A DNA stretch of 64,000 nucleotides from contig CATLIX010000009.1 of assembly GCA_949959185.1 (NCBI GenBank), positions 1-64,000 of the forward strand, read 5' to 3'. Source of the DNA: an uncultured Eubacterium sp. Its GTDB lineage: Bacteria; Bacillota; Clostridia; Lachnospirales; Lachnospiraceae. The notes under the pieces are model-generated. The model was given only the letters and a program-made list of their open reading frames with translations. It had not been told where the DNA came from and ran no database searches. This document shows positions 1 through 8,739 of this stretch, one piece after another (positions within the stretch are counted from its first letter, which is position 1; the number at the start of each line of letters is the position of its first letter). A program made the translations under genes and the position numbers.

Positions 1-7
1 TAACAAT

Positions 8-157
8 TTACTTAAATTTTTTTACTACATACGCAATCCCTGAAAATACTACAATTACCCAAAATAGCTCCCATACAAATTCAATGACATATGACAGAAG
101 CCACAGAACCACCATAACTCCAATAATGGCGACAATTATCCCAGGTACTTTTTTCAT
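8..157 (-). CDS. Small single-span membrane protein (49 aa)
   Basis: A 49-residue frame opens with MKKVPGIIVAIIGVMVV and is almost entirely hydrophobic (one or two membrane segments) before a basic tail ending VVKKFK. A GAGG ribosome site sits just upstream of its ATG. It lies 23 bp downstream of the 538-aa gene on the same strand, so the two are probably co-transcribed. No family is recognised. Its size and composition suit a membrane partner or anchor for the upstream protein, but that is inference. It ends 7 bp from the window edge, so further genes of the operon may lie outside. Confidence 0.6.
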   Translation of the reverse strand: MKKVPGIIVAIIGVMVVLWLLSYVIEFVWELFWVIVVFSGIAYVVKKFK

Positions 158-180
158 GCTTCCTCACTCCATTTGCAAGT

Positions 181-1797
181 TTATTTTTTAAACAGCTTCC
201 AAAACCCTTTGATGACATCCATGCCGCTCTTCGGGTTTAAGAATTTATCTTTTTTCTTTTCCAAATACTGTACTGCTTCCGTGGTATCTTCCTGTCCCAA
301 TCCCAGTTTTGGCAATAACAGCTCCATCTTCTGAAAGGCTTCCTCAATTTTCTCCAAAGAAGAAGTATCTGCTTTTTTCATTGCTTTCAGAAGTCTGTCT
401 TTTCCCGCCTGTTTCCGGTCTGCTTTTTTAAATAGACCGGTGGAACAAAATTTTTTATCAAAATCCGCTAAATATCTATTGATTTTATCTAAATATTTTG
501 GCTTCAGCTCGGAACAGAACTGCTCTTCAAACACAGATTTCTTTTCCAGCAAATCTTCCTCATAGTCAAGAAGTGATTCTGATGTGGGCGGAGTAATTTC
601 CTCAAAGAAATCCTGTATTGCCTGTAATTCTTTACGGGCAAAATCAGCAGAATCCCTGGTAGTGCAGACGATATCATCTACCGTCCGGTACAACAGGTCA
701 AAGTCTTCCAGCCTTTTATTGATATATTTCATGCATTCCAGCTCGTCTGTCACTGGCAGGCTTAAATTCATGCAGTATTCCATCAGTTTTTCTTTTGCTA
801 TTACAGAATCTTCTTCTGTTTCTCCCTGAATGTCTTTTACATATTGGAGTGCCTGATTATCCTTAGATGATTGCAGGTCAACGCCATAATAATCTGCCAG
901 TATGCCCAGCTCTCCTTTTTCATCCCCAAATGACGCAAGCATGGTTTCAAATAAATCAAGGCTGTATGGATGCAATGCCAGAATTTCCTGATAGATTTGG
1001 TCCGTTTTCTCTTTTGGGACTGCCCCGCTTTTTATATTATTCAGTAATCGCTGTGCGGTTTCCATGTCATTCTCTGACGGGACTCCCCATACAATATCTT
1101 CCTTTGTTTCTGAAATAAGATGTATCAATACATGATGTAAGGCAAAAGCAGATTCAAAGACGCCGTTCTGTATTGTTTCCCTTGTTTTCGGGTCAGAAAA
1201 TATCTGCTTTAATTCCGAATTAGCTGCCATCTTACTGAAGGAATTACCTATTGCATTCACGAAGCTATGCCCCATGCCTTCTGCAACATTCCTCATTCCA
1301 AGGCTGGCCTGATGTGCATAATTATCTATTACTGTCCCGCCATAACTGCCGCCTTCCCATCTGGCACGATTATCTTTCCGCTCCTGACGGTATTGTTTCT
1401 GCGCTTCCAAATCCTCATTTACGGATATAATTTTCTCACAGACAGAATCGGATGCCGCATAAAAGGGATTCAGATAGCCCTTCTCATTTGCATACTGGTA
1501 AATCGTATCGTAATCCCAGTCATAGCGTTCCATGCTGATAAGTTCTTTTTTCATTTCATCTATCACCGGGCAGATACTTTTCTGAAAATCTGATGATGTT
1601 TTCTGCAGAATGTCATTGCAGTTCGTATAGTCACTATAAAAGGAAGAAAACTGCCTTACCGCTTCTTCTGCCAGACGGTAATACTTCTTCCGCAAGACGT
1701 TATAAATATTTCTCTCTTTTGGAATATGGACTGTACCAATTGCACAGGGATATTCCACAGGATGGTTCTCCTGTTCCAGCAATTCTTTCATTAACAT
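181..1797 (-). CDS. Uncharacterised helical protein (538 aa)
   Basis: I do not recognise this protein. It is acidic and lysine-rich, with no signal peptide and no clear membrane span, and is predicted mostly helical by its composition. Residues around 150-195 are Gly/Ala/Ser/Asn-rich (GGSYGGTVIDNYAHQ onward) and could form an amphipathic or glycine-zipper segment; the C-terminal third has long charged, coiled-coil-like stretches. AAAGGAG lies 8 nt before the ATG at 1797, which is preferred over an in-frame GTG three codons earlier. It pairs with the 49-aa membrane gene downstream and is divergent from an XRE regulator. A stress, defence or envelope role is possible but not shown by the sequence. 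Confidence 0.8.
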   Translation of the reverse strand: MLMKELLEQENHPVEYPCAIGTVHIPKERNIYNVLRKKYYRLAEEAVRQFSSFYSDYTNCNDILQKTSSDFQKSICPVIDEMKKELISMERYDWDYDTIYQYANEKGYLNPFYAASDSVCEKIISVNEDLEAQKQYRQERKDNRARWEGGSYGGTVIDNYAHQASLGMRNVAEGMGHSFVNAIGNSFSKMAANSELKQIFSDPKTRETIQNGVFESAFALHHVLIHLISETKEDIVWGVPSENDMETAQRLLNNIKSGAVPKEKTDQIYQEILALHPYSLDLFETMLASFGDEKGELGILADYYGVDLQSSKDNQALQYVKDIQGETEEDSVIAKEKLMEYCMNLSLPVTDELECMKYINKRLEDFDLLYRTVDDIVCTTRDSADFARKELQAIQDFFEEITPPTSESLLDYEEDLLEKKSVFEEQFCSELKPKYLDKINRYLADFDKKFCSTGLFKKADRKQAGKDRLLKAMKKADTSSLEKIEEAFQKMELLLPKLGLGQEDTTEAVQYLEKKKDKFLNPKSGMDVIKGFWKLFKK

Positions 1798-1875
1798 AGA
1801 CAACACTCCTTTGCTTTTTTATTTCATGTACTTCTTTTTCATCTTCGCATTGAGCATATATATACCCCGTATATA

Positions 1876-1927
1876 AATATACCATATATTCCAGAATCTT
1901 ACAATAATATTGTGGATAAAATATAAT
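1876..1927. promoter_or_regulatory. Back-to-back divergent promoters sharing one -35 box
   Basis: On the plus strand TTACAA (1899-1904), a 17-bp spacer and TATAAT (1922-1927) precede the XRE gene. On the minus strand the same six bases read TTGTAA, followed by a 17-bp spacer and TATATT (1881-1876), preceding the 538-aa gene. The two RNA polymerase sites therefore overlap and cannot both be occupied. A regulator bound here would affect both directions, and the XRE protein is the obvious candidate (inference). Confidence 0.55.
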
Positions 1928-1947
1928 AGACATCGGAGGTACGGACA

Positions 1948-2217
1948 ATGCCTAAAAAAGAAAACCCCTTGCGCCAGCTCCCGGCCAGTTCGGATGGTTA
2001 TGGCGATATAAAAATCCATTTAGCAGAAATATTAGAGGAAAAAAATATCTCCCTGAATCAGTTGTCTTTCCGCACGGAAATGCAGAGAACACAACTACGG
2101 AATTACAGGGATGGGAAAATACAGCGTCTGGATATTGATATTTTAAAACGATTATGTTACGTTCTGGAATGCGACCTGCACGACCTGATAGAATACATCC
2201 CGCCAGATAAGCTATAA
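1948..2217 (+). CDS. XRE/Cro-type helix-turn-helix regulator (89 aa)
   Basis: A compact Cro/C1-type DNA-binding domain fills most of the protein: helix-turn-helix around residues 27-65 (KNISLNQLSFRTEMQRTQLRNYRDG), then LKRLCYVLECDLHDLIEY, the usual end of small single-domain XRE regulators. A GGAGG site 8 nt upstream fixes the ATG. It is transcribed away from the 538-aa/49-aa gene pair with overlapping promoters, so it is probably their local repressor and perhaps its own. No sensor domain is present, so any signal must come through protein contact or level. Confidence 0.85.
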   Translation: MPKKENPLRQLPASSDGYGDIKIHLAEILEEKNISLNQLSFRTEMQRTQLRNYRDGKIQRLDIDILKRLCYVLECDLHDLIEYIPPDKL

Positions 2218-2248
2218 GCACAAAATATACCCATCTTAGACTAAAACA

Positions 2249-2278
2249 CCCCATGGAAAGCCACCTGCTCCCATGGGG
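2249..2278. terminator. Hairpin between convergent genes
   Basis: CCCCATGG (2249-2256) pairs with CCATGGGG (2271-2278), between the stops of the convergent XRE gene and rlmH. Both flanks are A/T-rich but the U-tracts are short (TGTTTT on the minus side), so it is a weak, possibly bidirectional terminator. Confidence 0.5.
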
Positions 2279-2335
2279 TTAAAAATACAACTTTTATTCT
2301 CTTTCTCCTGCCTGAATCTCTGTTCCCTTTCGCAC

Positions 2336-2815
2336 TTACTTATGATATGGCTCTTTCGCAAGAATACGGTAGCTTCGGTAAATCTGTTCCAGCAAAATTA
2401 CCCGCATAAGCTGGTGAGGAAAGGTCATCCTGGAAAAACTCAGCAGAAAATCTGCTTTCTGCAAAATCTGTTCTGACAGTCCCAGAGATCCTCCGATAAC
2501 AAATATGATATGGCTTTTTCCCGACACGCCCAGTTTTTCTATCTTTTCCGAAAGTTCCAGAGAATCCAGCATGTTTCCTTCTATTGCCAGCGCACAGATA
2601 AAGGCGTCTTCCCGGAAATGCTTCATAAGACGCTGGCCTTCTTTTTCCTTTATCTGAATTTCTTCTGCAGCGCTGGCATGTTCCGGTGTTTTTTCGTCTG
2701 CAACCTCAATGATTTCCAGTTTACAGTACCGGGCAAGGCGCTTTTGGAATTCCTGGATGGCCTGCCGATAGAAACTTTCTTTTATTTTTCCAACTGCTAA
2801 TAAAGTGATTTTCAC
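2336..2815 (-). CDS. rlmH: 23S rRNA pseudouridine-1915 N3-methyltransferase
   Basis: A SPOUT-class methyltransferase that modifies pseudouridine 1915 in helix 69 of 23S rRNA on assembled 70S ribosomes. Its 159 residues match the family length. Diagnostic elements are the N-terminal KITLLAVGKIKE, the SAM-binding knot segment HIIFVIGGSLGLS (about 103-115) and the C-terminal SRMTFPHQLMRVILLEQIYR. The start is a GTG eight bases after an AAGGAG site; no ATG fits better. It stands alone, convergent with the XRE gene and divergent from xpt. Confidence 0.95.
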   Translation of the reverse strand: MKITLLAVGKIKESFYRQAIQEFQKRLARYCKLEIIEVADEKTPEHASAAEEIQIKEKEGQRLMKHFREDAFICALAIEGNMLDSLELSEKIEKLGVSGKSHIIFVIGGSLGLSEQILQKADFLLSFSRMTFPHQLMRVILLEQIYRSYRILAKEPYHK

Positions 2816-2833
2816 GTTATGTTCTCCTTTTTA

Positions 2834-2862
2834 TTGTAATATGGTATTTTTTCCTTTATAAT
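2834..2862 (+). promoter_or_regulatory. xpt promoter
   Basis: TTGTAA (2834-2839), a 17-bp spacer and TATAAT (2857-2862) give a good sigma-A site about 85 nt before the xpt start. I looked in the leader for a purine-riboswitch aptamer, common ahead of xpt in Firmicutes, and found none. Confidence 0.55.
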
Positions 2863-2948
2863 ATATTCAGAGTCTTGAGTTCTCACAGAATCAATATAAA
2901 TTATGATAACTTATGTACAGATAACTAATTTTCAGAGGTGAAATGATT

Positions 2949-3521
2949 ATGAAATTATTGGAAGAAAAAATCAGACAGGACGGTACCGCCGTAAATGAAC
3001 ATATTTTAAAAGTAGACAGTTTTATCAATCATCAGGTAGACCCGGCATTAATGCAGGAAATGGGAAAAGAGATTGCGGAACATTTTAAAGATAAAGGGAT
3101 TACAAAAGTTGCCACCATCGAAAGTTCCGGAATTGCTCCGGCAATTATGACGTCTCTTGCCCTGGGGGTTCCTATGGTAATCCTGAAAAAACAGCCTTCC
3201 AAGATTCTGAATCAGGATTTATACCAGACTGTTGTGACTTCTTTTACCAAGGAGACAAATTATGAACTGACTCTTTCCAAAAAATATATTACAGCCGATG
3301 ACCATGTACTTCTTGTGGATGATTTTCTGGCAAACGGCGAAGCGGCAACCGCTGCAATCCGTCTCATCCGCATGTCCCATGCCACCATTGCCGGACTTGG
3401 GGTTCTGATTGAAAAATCTTTCCAGCCCGGCCGGGAAAAACTGACAGCTCAGGGCATTGAAGTCTATGCACTGGCACGGATTGCAAAAATGGCAGAAAAT
3501 TATATTCAATTTAAAGAATAA
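2949..3521 (+). CDS. xpt: Xanthine phosphoribosyltransferase
   Basis: Transfers xanthine to PRPP to give XMP, a purine salvage step. The 190 residues begin [15 protein letters not shown], matching the family start; the PRPP loop is [13 protein letters not shown] (about residues 119-131) and the xanthine-recognition region includes IESSGIAPA. An ATG two codons earlier (2943) is only 4 nt from the GAGG site, whereas 2949 has a normal spacing, so 2949 is preferred. It is one of few plus-strand genes here and appears monocistronic. Confidence 0.95.
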   Translation: MKLLEEKIRQDGTAVNEHILKVDSFINHQVDPALMQEMGKEIAEHFKDKGITKVATIESSGIAPAIMTSLALGVPMVILKKQPSKILNQDLYQTVVTSFTKETNYELTLSKKYITADDHVLLVDDFLANGEAATAAIRLIRMSHATIAGLGVLIEKSFQPGREKLTAQGIEVYALARIAKMAENYIQFKE

Positions 3522-3552
3522 TCTGCCATTTTTTCAGCAGGATTAGGATGTC

Positions 3553-3590
3553 AAAAAGGGTGCGCTGCACAAAAAGTGCTTTTGCACCCT
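3553..3590 (-). terminator. Rho-independent terminator of the polC-end transcript
   Basis: Read on the minus strand, AGGGTGC and GCACCCT (3584-3590 and 3557-3563) close a hairpin containing a smaller GCAC/GTGC stem, followed by TTTTTG. It lies downstream of the truncated membrane gene and the SCP2-like gene, so it ends the minus-strand cluster. It may also slow xpt transcripts from the other side, but there is no T run in that direction. Confidence 0.6.
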
Positions 3591-3650
3591 GATTCTGTAG
3601 GGAAACAACTGCAAAATACTGTGTTTATGCACAATATGACAGTCCCGTGA

Positions 3651-3812
3651 TTATCTCTTCATTATTTCTCTCAATCTTTCCAGAAACAGTAAACATTTAT
3701 TCTCCTGTTCCGATGTATAACCCTGCGGAATTTTTTTCATCCAGATAAGATTGGGAATAAACAGCATCAGCAGAAATATCAGTCCCATATAAGAAAATCC
3801 CACATGACCCAT
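3651..3812 (-). pseudogene. Truncated N-terminal fragment of a membrane protein (53 aa)
   Basis: The frame opens MGHVGFSYMGLIFLLMLFIP and runs on NLIWMKKIPQGY, a pattern I associate with the first membrane helix of a longer Clostridia membrane protein. It stops after LERLREIMKR at residue 53. A GGGAGG site lies 11 nt upstream. It is either a real micro-membrane protein or the stump of a larger gene that has lost its 3' part. The following 60 bp lead to a terminator and show no continuation. Confidence 0.5.
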
Positions 3813-3862
3813 TCCTTGACATACCTCCCTGGTCTGAACTGGTTTTTATGTTTCTGTGCCGG

Positions 3863-4195
3863 TTATTTCTTCTTTCCGCCAATCAGGCTTTTCAGCTTCA
3901 GGGCTTTGTCGATATTTCCGTCCACTTTCAGTTTCTTTAATGTCACTGCGAGAATCGGATCCAGTTTTCCCTGGGCAATTTTCATCAGGTTTTCCGCCGA
4001 ACAGGTAAACATGGCGTCTCTGTCGTGGTAGTCATAAGGCTCCACATACAGTTTGCCTTCTTTTACCTCCACATAAAATATACCCTCTGCCTCTCCGGTG
4101 ATGTTAAACTGATAAGCCAGATGCTCGGTAATATTGCTCACATCTGCATCCATAAATGTTTCTTTTACTTTTGAAAAAAATTCTTCATACGTCAT
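3863..4195 (-). CDS. SCP2 sterol-carrier-like domain protein (110 aa)
   Basis: A single small domain with the SCP2 layout: an N-terminal helix (TYEEFFSKVKETF), beta strands FNITGEAEGIFYVEVKEGKLYVEPYDYHDRDA, then CSAENLMKIAQGKLDPILAVTLKKLKVDGN, the typical hydrophobic-pocket segment. Such proteins bind lipids or fatty acids in the cytosol; the ligand here is unknown. Translation is served by AGGAGGGA just before the ATG, part of an 18-bp repeat duplicated from the polC stop region. Probably the last intact gene of the polC transcript. Confidence 0.8.
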   Translation of the reverse strand: MTYEEFFSKVKETFMDADVSNITEHLAYQFNITGEAEGIFYVEVKEGKLYVEPYDYHDRDAMFTCSAENLMKIAQGKLDPILAVTLKKLKVDGNIDKALKLKSLIGGKKK

Positions 4196-4200
4196 AACTT

Positions 4201-4269
4201 TCCCTCCTCATGATAAATTTACATCATCAGGGCTCCTCCCGGCAGGCCGGGTCCCTCCTCATGATAAAT
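4201..4269. repeat. 18-bp direct repeat duplicating a ribosome-binding region
   Basis: TCCCTCCTCATGATAAAT occurs at 4201-4218 and again at 4252-4269. The right copy contains the polC stop codon; the left copy supplies the ribosome site of the SCP2-like gene. Between them lies a perfect CCCGGC/GCCGGG stem (4238-4251). The arrangement suggests a local tandem duplication of the end of polC. Confidence 0.7.
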
Positions 4270-7200
4270 CATCAAACAGTGATAATTGATTGGATTCCGG
4301 CAGGTTTCCGAGAATTCCAAGGTCTCCCATCAGGTCAATCACCGTTTTGGATACTTTGGTGCGCTGGCGGAAATCGTCTTTGGACAGGAAAGGCCCGTCT
4401 TTTGCCGCTTCCACCACCGCCTCCGCCGCCTTATCGCCCAGGCCCTCGATACTGTCAAGGGCCGGCATCAGTTTCCCGTCTACAATCTGGAACATATGGG
4501 CCTGTGCGGAGAATAAATCCAAAGGCAGAAATTCAAAGCCTCTGGCGTACATTTCCTGTACGATTTTCATATCTTTTACGGTGTCCTGTTCCTTTTTGGT
4601 CAGAGATTCTTTCCTGCGGTCAAAATCTGCCATAAAATATTCCAGCTTTTCTTTTCCCTGGCACATCAGCTCATAACTGAACGAAGTGGCGCGGATACTG
4701 AAAAATGCCGCATAATAGGCCAGCGGATAAAAAATTTTACAGTAGGCAATCCGCCATGCCATCATAACATAGGCCGCCGCATGGGCTTTTGGGAACATGT
4801 ACTTGATTTTTTTGCAGGACCAGATATACCAGTCCGGCACATTGTGCTCTGTCATGGCCTGTTCCCATTCCGGTTTCAGGCCTTTGCCCTTGCGGACGCT
4901 TTCCATAATGGTAAAGCTCAGTTCACTTTCCATCCCCATACCAATCAGGTAGGTCATAATATCGTCACGGGTACAGATTGCCGTGGAAATGGTGGCTTTT
5001 TTCTCCTGAATTAAGGTCTGAGCGTTTCCAAGCCAAACATCTGTTCCGTGGGACAGACCGGAAATCCGCACCAGATCGGAAAAGGACTGGGGATTGGTGT
5101 CAATCAGCATCTGAATAACAAACTCCGTACCGAATTCCGGAATCCCAAGGGAGCCCAGTTTGCAGCCGCCAATATCCTCCGGTGTAATTCCAAGAGCCTG
5201 GGTGCTCTGGAACAGGGACATGACATTTTTGTCGTCCAGGGGAATCTGTCTGGCGTCAATGCCGGTCAGATCCTCCAGCATACGAATCATGGTAGGATCA
5301 TCGTGTCCCAGTATGTCCAGTTTCAGCAGGTTATGGTCGATGGAATGATAGTCAAAATGGGTGGTGACAATATCGGTGGACATATCGTTTGCCGGATGCT
5401 GGATGGGGGTAAAGGAATGGATTTCCTCTCCCAGAGGAAGTACGATAATCCCTCCCGGATGCTGTCCGGTGGTGCGGCGAATCCCCACGCAGCCCTGTAC
5501 AATCCGGTCGATTTCACAGTTCCGTTTCCGGACGCCCCGCTCTTCGTAATAATTCCGGATATACCCGAATGCTGTTTTGTCAGCCAGGGTTCCGATGGTT
5601 CCGGCCCGGTAAGTCTGTCCGTATCCGAAAATCACTTCGCAGTATGCATGGGCCTTACTCTGATACTCTCCGGAAAAATTCAAATCAATATCCGGCTCTT
5701 TATTGCCCTTAAATCCCAGAAATGTCTCAAAGGGGATATCAAACCCCTCTTTCATCAGGGGTTCTCCGCAGACCGGACAGCTTTTGTCGGGCATGTCGCA
5801 TCCGGCCCGTCCGGCGTCGGCGTATGTTCTGACTTCCTCCGATTCAAAATCACAGTAATGACATTTTTTGCAGTAATAATGGGGAGCCAGGGGATTTACC
5901 TCTGTTATTCCCGCCATGGTAGCCACAAAGGAGGATCCTACGGAACCGCGGGAGCCCACCAGATAACCGTCCTCATTGGATTTCCATACCAGTTTCTGGG
6001 CAATAATATACATTACTGCGTATCCGTTGGAGATAATGGAGTTTAATTCACGCTCCAGACGTTCCTGCACAATGGGCGGAAGTTCTTCCCCATAAATTTC
6101 ATGAGCTTTATTGTAACAGATATCCCGGAGCATCTGGTCGGAATTTTCAATAACAGGAGGACATTTATCCGGACGTACCGGAGAAATCTTTTCACACATG
6201 TCGGCAATCCGGTTTGGATTGGTAATGACCACTTCTTCGGCTTTTTCACTGCCCAGATAATCGAACTCCGCCAGCATTTCCTCTGTGGTACGCAGATACA
6301 GGGGCGCCTGATTGTCGGCATCCTTAAATCCTTTGCCTGCCATAATAATCCGGCGGTATACTTCGTCTTCCGGGTCCAGAAAATGTACGTCGCAGGTTGC
6401 CACCACGGGTTTGTGAAATTCTTCTCCCAGCGTTACAATTCTGCGGTTAATATCTTTTAATTCTTCTTCCGAAGCAACGGCCGGGTCTTCTCCCCGCAGC
6501 ATAAATTCATTATTTCCCAGCGGCTGGATTTCCAGATAATCATAAAAACGCACCAGTCTGGCGATTTCTTCTTCCGAATGCCCCCTCAGTATGGCCTGAT
6601 ACAATTCTCCGGCCTCACAGGCGGAACCTATCAGAAGTCCTTCCCGGTATTTGAGAAATTCACTTTTGGGAATTCTGGGCTGCCGGTGGAAATACGTCAG
6701 GTGGGCTGCCGATACCAGACGGTACAGATTAATCCTTCCGGTATCGTTGGTGGCCAGGATAATGGCATGGTGGCTGGGGAGCTTTCTGATATTTTCCACC
6801 GAAGTACTGCCCAGCGCGTTTACTTCTTCCAGTGTGGATATTCCCTGTTCTTTCAGCATCGCCGCAAATTTCACAAAAATTTCCGCAGTACAGGCTGCAT
6901 CGTCCACGGCCCGGTGGTGATTTTCCAGAGAAATTTTTAATGCCTTTGCCACGGTATCCAGTTTGAAGCGATTTAACTGGGGCAGCAATACCCGTGCCAG
7001 CGCCACCGTGTCAATGACCGTATATTCACAGGGAAGATTCTGGCGTTCACAGTTTTTACTGATAAAACTCATGTCGAATCCGGCGTTGTGGGCTACCATA
7101 ACGCCGCCCCGGCAGAATTCCAGAAATTCCGGTAATACTTCCTCTATGGCAGGGGCGGACAATACCATATCGTCTTTGATTCCGGTCAGTTCTTCGATTT

Positions 7201-8737
7201 TAAAGGGAATGGGTACCTGGGGATTTACGAAAGTGGAAAATCGCTCCGTAATTTTTCCGCCGGACACTTTTACAGCGCCGATTTCGATAATCCGGTTGTT
7301 TATGGGGGAAAATCCCGTGGTTTCCAAATCAAATACCACGTATGTATCTTCCAGGTTCTGGCCCTGCGGGTTTTCCACAATCTGCTTTAAATCATCCACC
7401 AGGTAGGCTTCCACCCCATAAAGTATTTTGAAATCATCTTCCGGGGAAACAGCATGGTTGGCGTCCGGAAAAGACTGTACGTCGCCATGGTCCGTGATGG
7501 CAATGGCTTTATGGCCCCATTTCATGGCCCGTCTGATAATGTCTTTTACCTCGGAAACGCCGTCCATATCGCTCATTTTTGTATGGCAGTGAAGTTCTAC
7601 CCGTTTCTGGGGGCTGGTATCCATACGGATGGAGGTGAAATCCGGTATTTTTTTCATTCCCACAACAGAGCCGATGGTAAGCTCTCCGTCAAATTTGTCG
7701 ATGGTGGTAACGCCTTTGATTTTCAGGAAAGCCCCTTTTTTTACCTCTGAGGTAATAGCAGGAACTGCCTCATTTCCGGCGAACATTTTTACCATAATGG
7801 TATCAGTAAAATCTGTAATGGAAAAGAGAATAATGGTTTTTTCGTTCCGGATTTCTCTGGTATCCAGACTCAGCACCTTCCCTCGGACAACCACCTCGCC
7901 CATTTCGCCTATAATCTGTTCGATGGCGATAATTTCATCCTCAAAGTCACGTCCGTATACCACATCAGGGTTGTCCGACTTCTTAAATCTCCCATAGGAA
8001 TTTCCTTTTCTTTCGGGCGGCATATTTCCGGAAAATCCTTCTTTTTTCTTTCCGGCAGATTGCTTTTCCGGTGCAGGCCCGCCGGGTTTCTGTTTTGGAT
8101 TCGGTATGTCTTCCGGTATATCCCCGTCCGGAGAGCGGGAGGCGGACGCAGATTCCGAAGCAGCATGGCGCAGAATATTTTTTACTTCATTTTGAATCTG
8201 TATATCGCTGTTTTTCAGGTGCCTGTTCTCTTTCGGTTCCCGGTAATCCACCTGAATATCCACGCTCAGCCCGCAGCGTTCACAGATGATTTTTTCCAGA
8301 ATCTCCACAATTTCTTCTGATTTCTGTCTTGCAATCACAGAATCCTCAAAAATAAGGCGCATCCTCTGTTCTTCCGGAAATTCTGTTTGTGCCATACGCA
8401 GTACATTGTATTCCAGCAGGCTGTAAGCGCGAAATTCTTCCAGGATACTTTCCCGGTAAACCTCCATCAGCGTTCGGGGACTGTACTGGCCGGAAAGACG
8501 GAATTTTTCAATGATTTTTATGGAAAGCTCATGGTTGGGAAAAAGCTGTTTTCGGATATCCGATTCCAGACGGTAAATATTGGATTTTCCAATCAGTCTG
8601 CTGCTGAGCAGATAAACCCGGAGCCGGTCTCTCTGACGATTGGAGGAAACTTTTGTAACCTCCACCTCTGTCATGAGTTTTTCCATTTCTGAGGGAACCT
8701 TTAAATCCGGAAATACATCAAAAAACAGCTTGCTCAT
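4259..8737 (-). CDS. polC: DNA polymerase III alpha subunit, PolC type
   Basis: The Gram-positive replicative polymerase, 1492 residues (Bacillus PolC is about 1440). Order: N-terminal tau/DnaA-like domain; a charged linker near 195-260; OB fold; PHP domain starting RVELHCHTKMSDMDG (about 380); inserted proofreading exonuclease DTYVVFDLETTGFSP (about 464), VAHNAGFDMSF (about 549) and HHRAVDDAACTA (about 611); a cysteine cluster CKKCHYC...CPVCG (about 952-985); then the polymerase palm with PDIDLNFSGEYQ (about 1016) and the helix-hairpin-helix region. All key acidic residues look present. Its start lies 2 bp past the ispG stop, so it ends a long operon. Confidence 0.98.
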   Translation of the reverse strand: MSKLFFDVFPDLKVPSEMEKLMTEVEVTKVSSNRQRDRLRVYLLSSRLIGKSNIYRLESDIRKQLFPNHELSIKIIEKFRLSGQYSPRTLMEVYRESILEEFRAYSLLEYNVLRMAQTEFPEEQRMRLIFEDSVIARQKSEEIVEILEKIICERCGLSVDIQVDYREPKENRHLKNSDIQIQNEVKNILRHAASESASASRSPDGDIPEDIPNPKQKPGGPAPEKQSAGKKKEGFSGNMPPERKGNSYGRFKKSDNPDVVYGRDFEDEIIAIEQIIGEMGEVVVRGKVLSLDTREIRNEKTIILFSITDFTDTIMVKMFAGNEAVPAITSEVKKGAFLKIKGVTTIDKFDGELTIGSVVGMKKIPDFTSIRMDTSPQKRVELHCHTKMSDMDGVSEVKDIIRRAMKWGHKAIAITDHGDVQSFPDANHAVSPEDDFKILYGVEAYLVDDLKQIVENPQGQNLEDTYVVFDLETTGFSPINNRIIEIGAVKVSGGKITERFSTFVNPQVPIPFKIEELTGIKDDMVLSAPAIEEVLPEFLEFCRGGVMVAHNAGFDMSFISKNCERQNLPCEYTVIDTVALARVLLPQLNRFKLDTVAKALKISLENHHRAVDDAACTAEIFVKFAAMLKEQGISTLEEVNALGSTSVENIRKLPSHHAIILATNDTGRINLYRLVSAAHLTYFHRQPRIPKSEFLKYREGLLIGSACEAGELYQAILRGHSEEEIARLVRFYDYLEIQPLGNNEFMLRGEDPAVASEEELKDINRRIVTLGEEFHKPVVATCDVHFLDPEDEVYRRIIMAGKGFKDADNQAPLYLRTTEEMLAEFDYLGSEKAEEVVITNPNRIADMCEKISPVRPDKCPPVIENSDQMLRDICYNKAHEIYGEELPPIVQERLERELNSIISNGYAVMYIIAQKLVWKSNEDGYLVGSRGSVGSSFVATMAGITEVNPLAPHYYCKKCHYCDFESEEVRTYADAGRAGCDMPDKSCPVCGEPLMKEGFDIPFETFLGFKGNKEPDIDLNFSGEYQSKAHAYCEVIFGYGQTYRAGTIGTLADKTAFGYIRNYYEERGVRKRNCEIDRIVQGCVGIRRTTGQHPGGIIVLPLGEEIHSFTPIQHPANDMSTDIVTTHFDYHSIDHNLLKLDILGHDDPTMIRMLEDLTGIDARQIPLDDKNVMSLFQSTQALGITPEDIGGCKLGSLGIPEFGTEFVIQMLIDTNPQSFSDLVRISGLSHGTDVWLGNAQTLIQEKKATISTAICTRDDIMTYLIGMGMESELSFTIMESVRKGKGLKPEWEQAMTEHNVPDWYIWSCKKIKYMFPKAHAAAYVMMAWRIAYCKIFYPLAYYAAFFSIRATSFSYELMCQGKEKLEYFMADFDRRKESLTKKEQDTVKDMKIVQEMYARGFEFLPLDLFSAQAHMFQIVDGKLMPALDSIEGLGDKAAEAVVEAAKDGPFLSKDDFRQRTKVSKTVIDLMGDLGILGNLPESNQLSLFDDLS

Positions 8738-8739
8738 GT

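Noticed and set aside
2863-2940. Possible purine riboswitch in the xpt leader
   Set aside because: The leader is only about 80 nt and lacks the conserved loop and three-way junction bases of the guanine/adenine aptamer.
5048-6046. 332-aa plus-strand frame inside polC
   Set aside because: Antisense shadow of a well-conserved gene; no ribosome site, no recognisable domain, and its composition mirrors polC codons.
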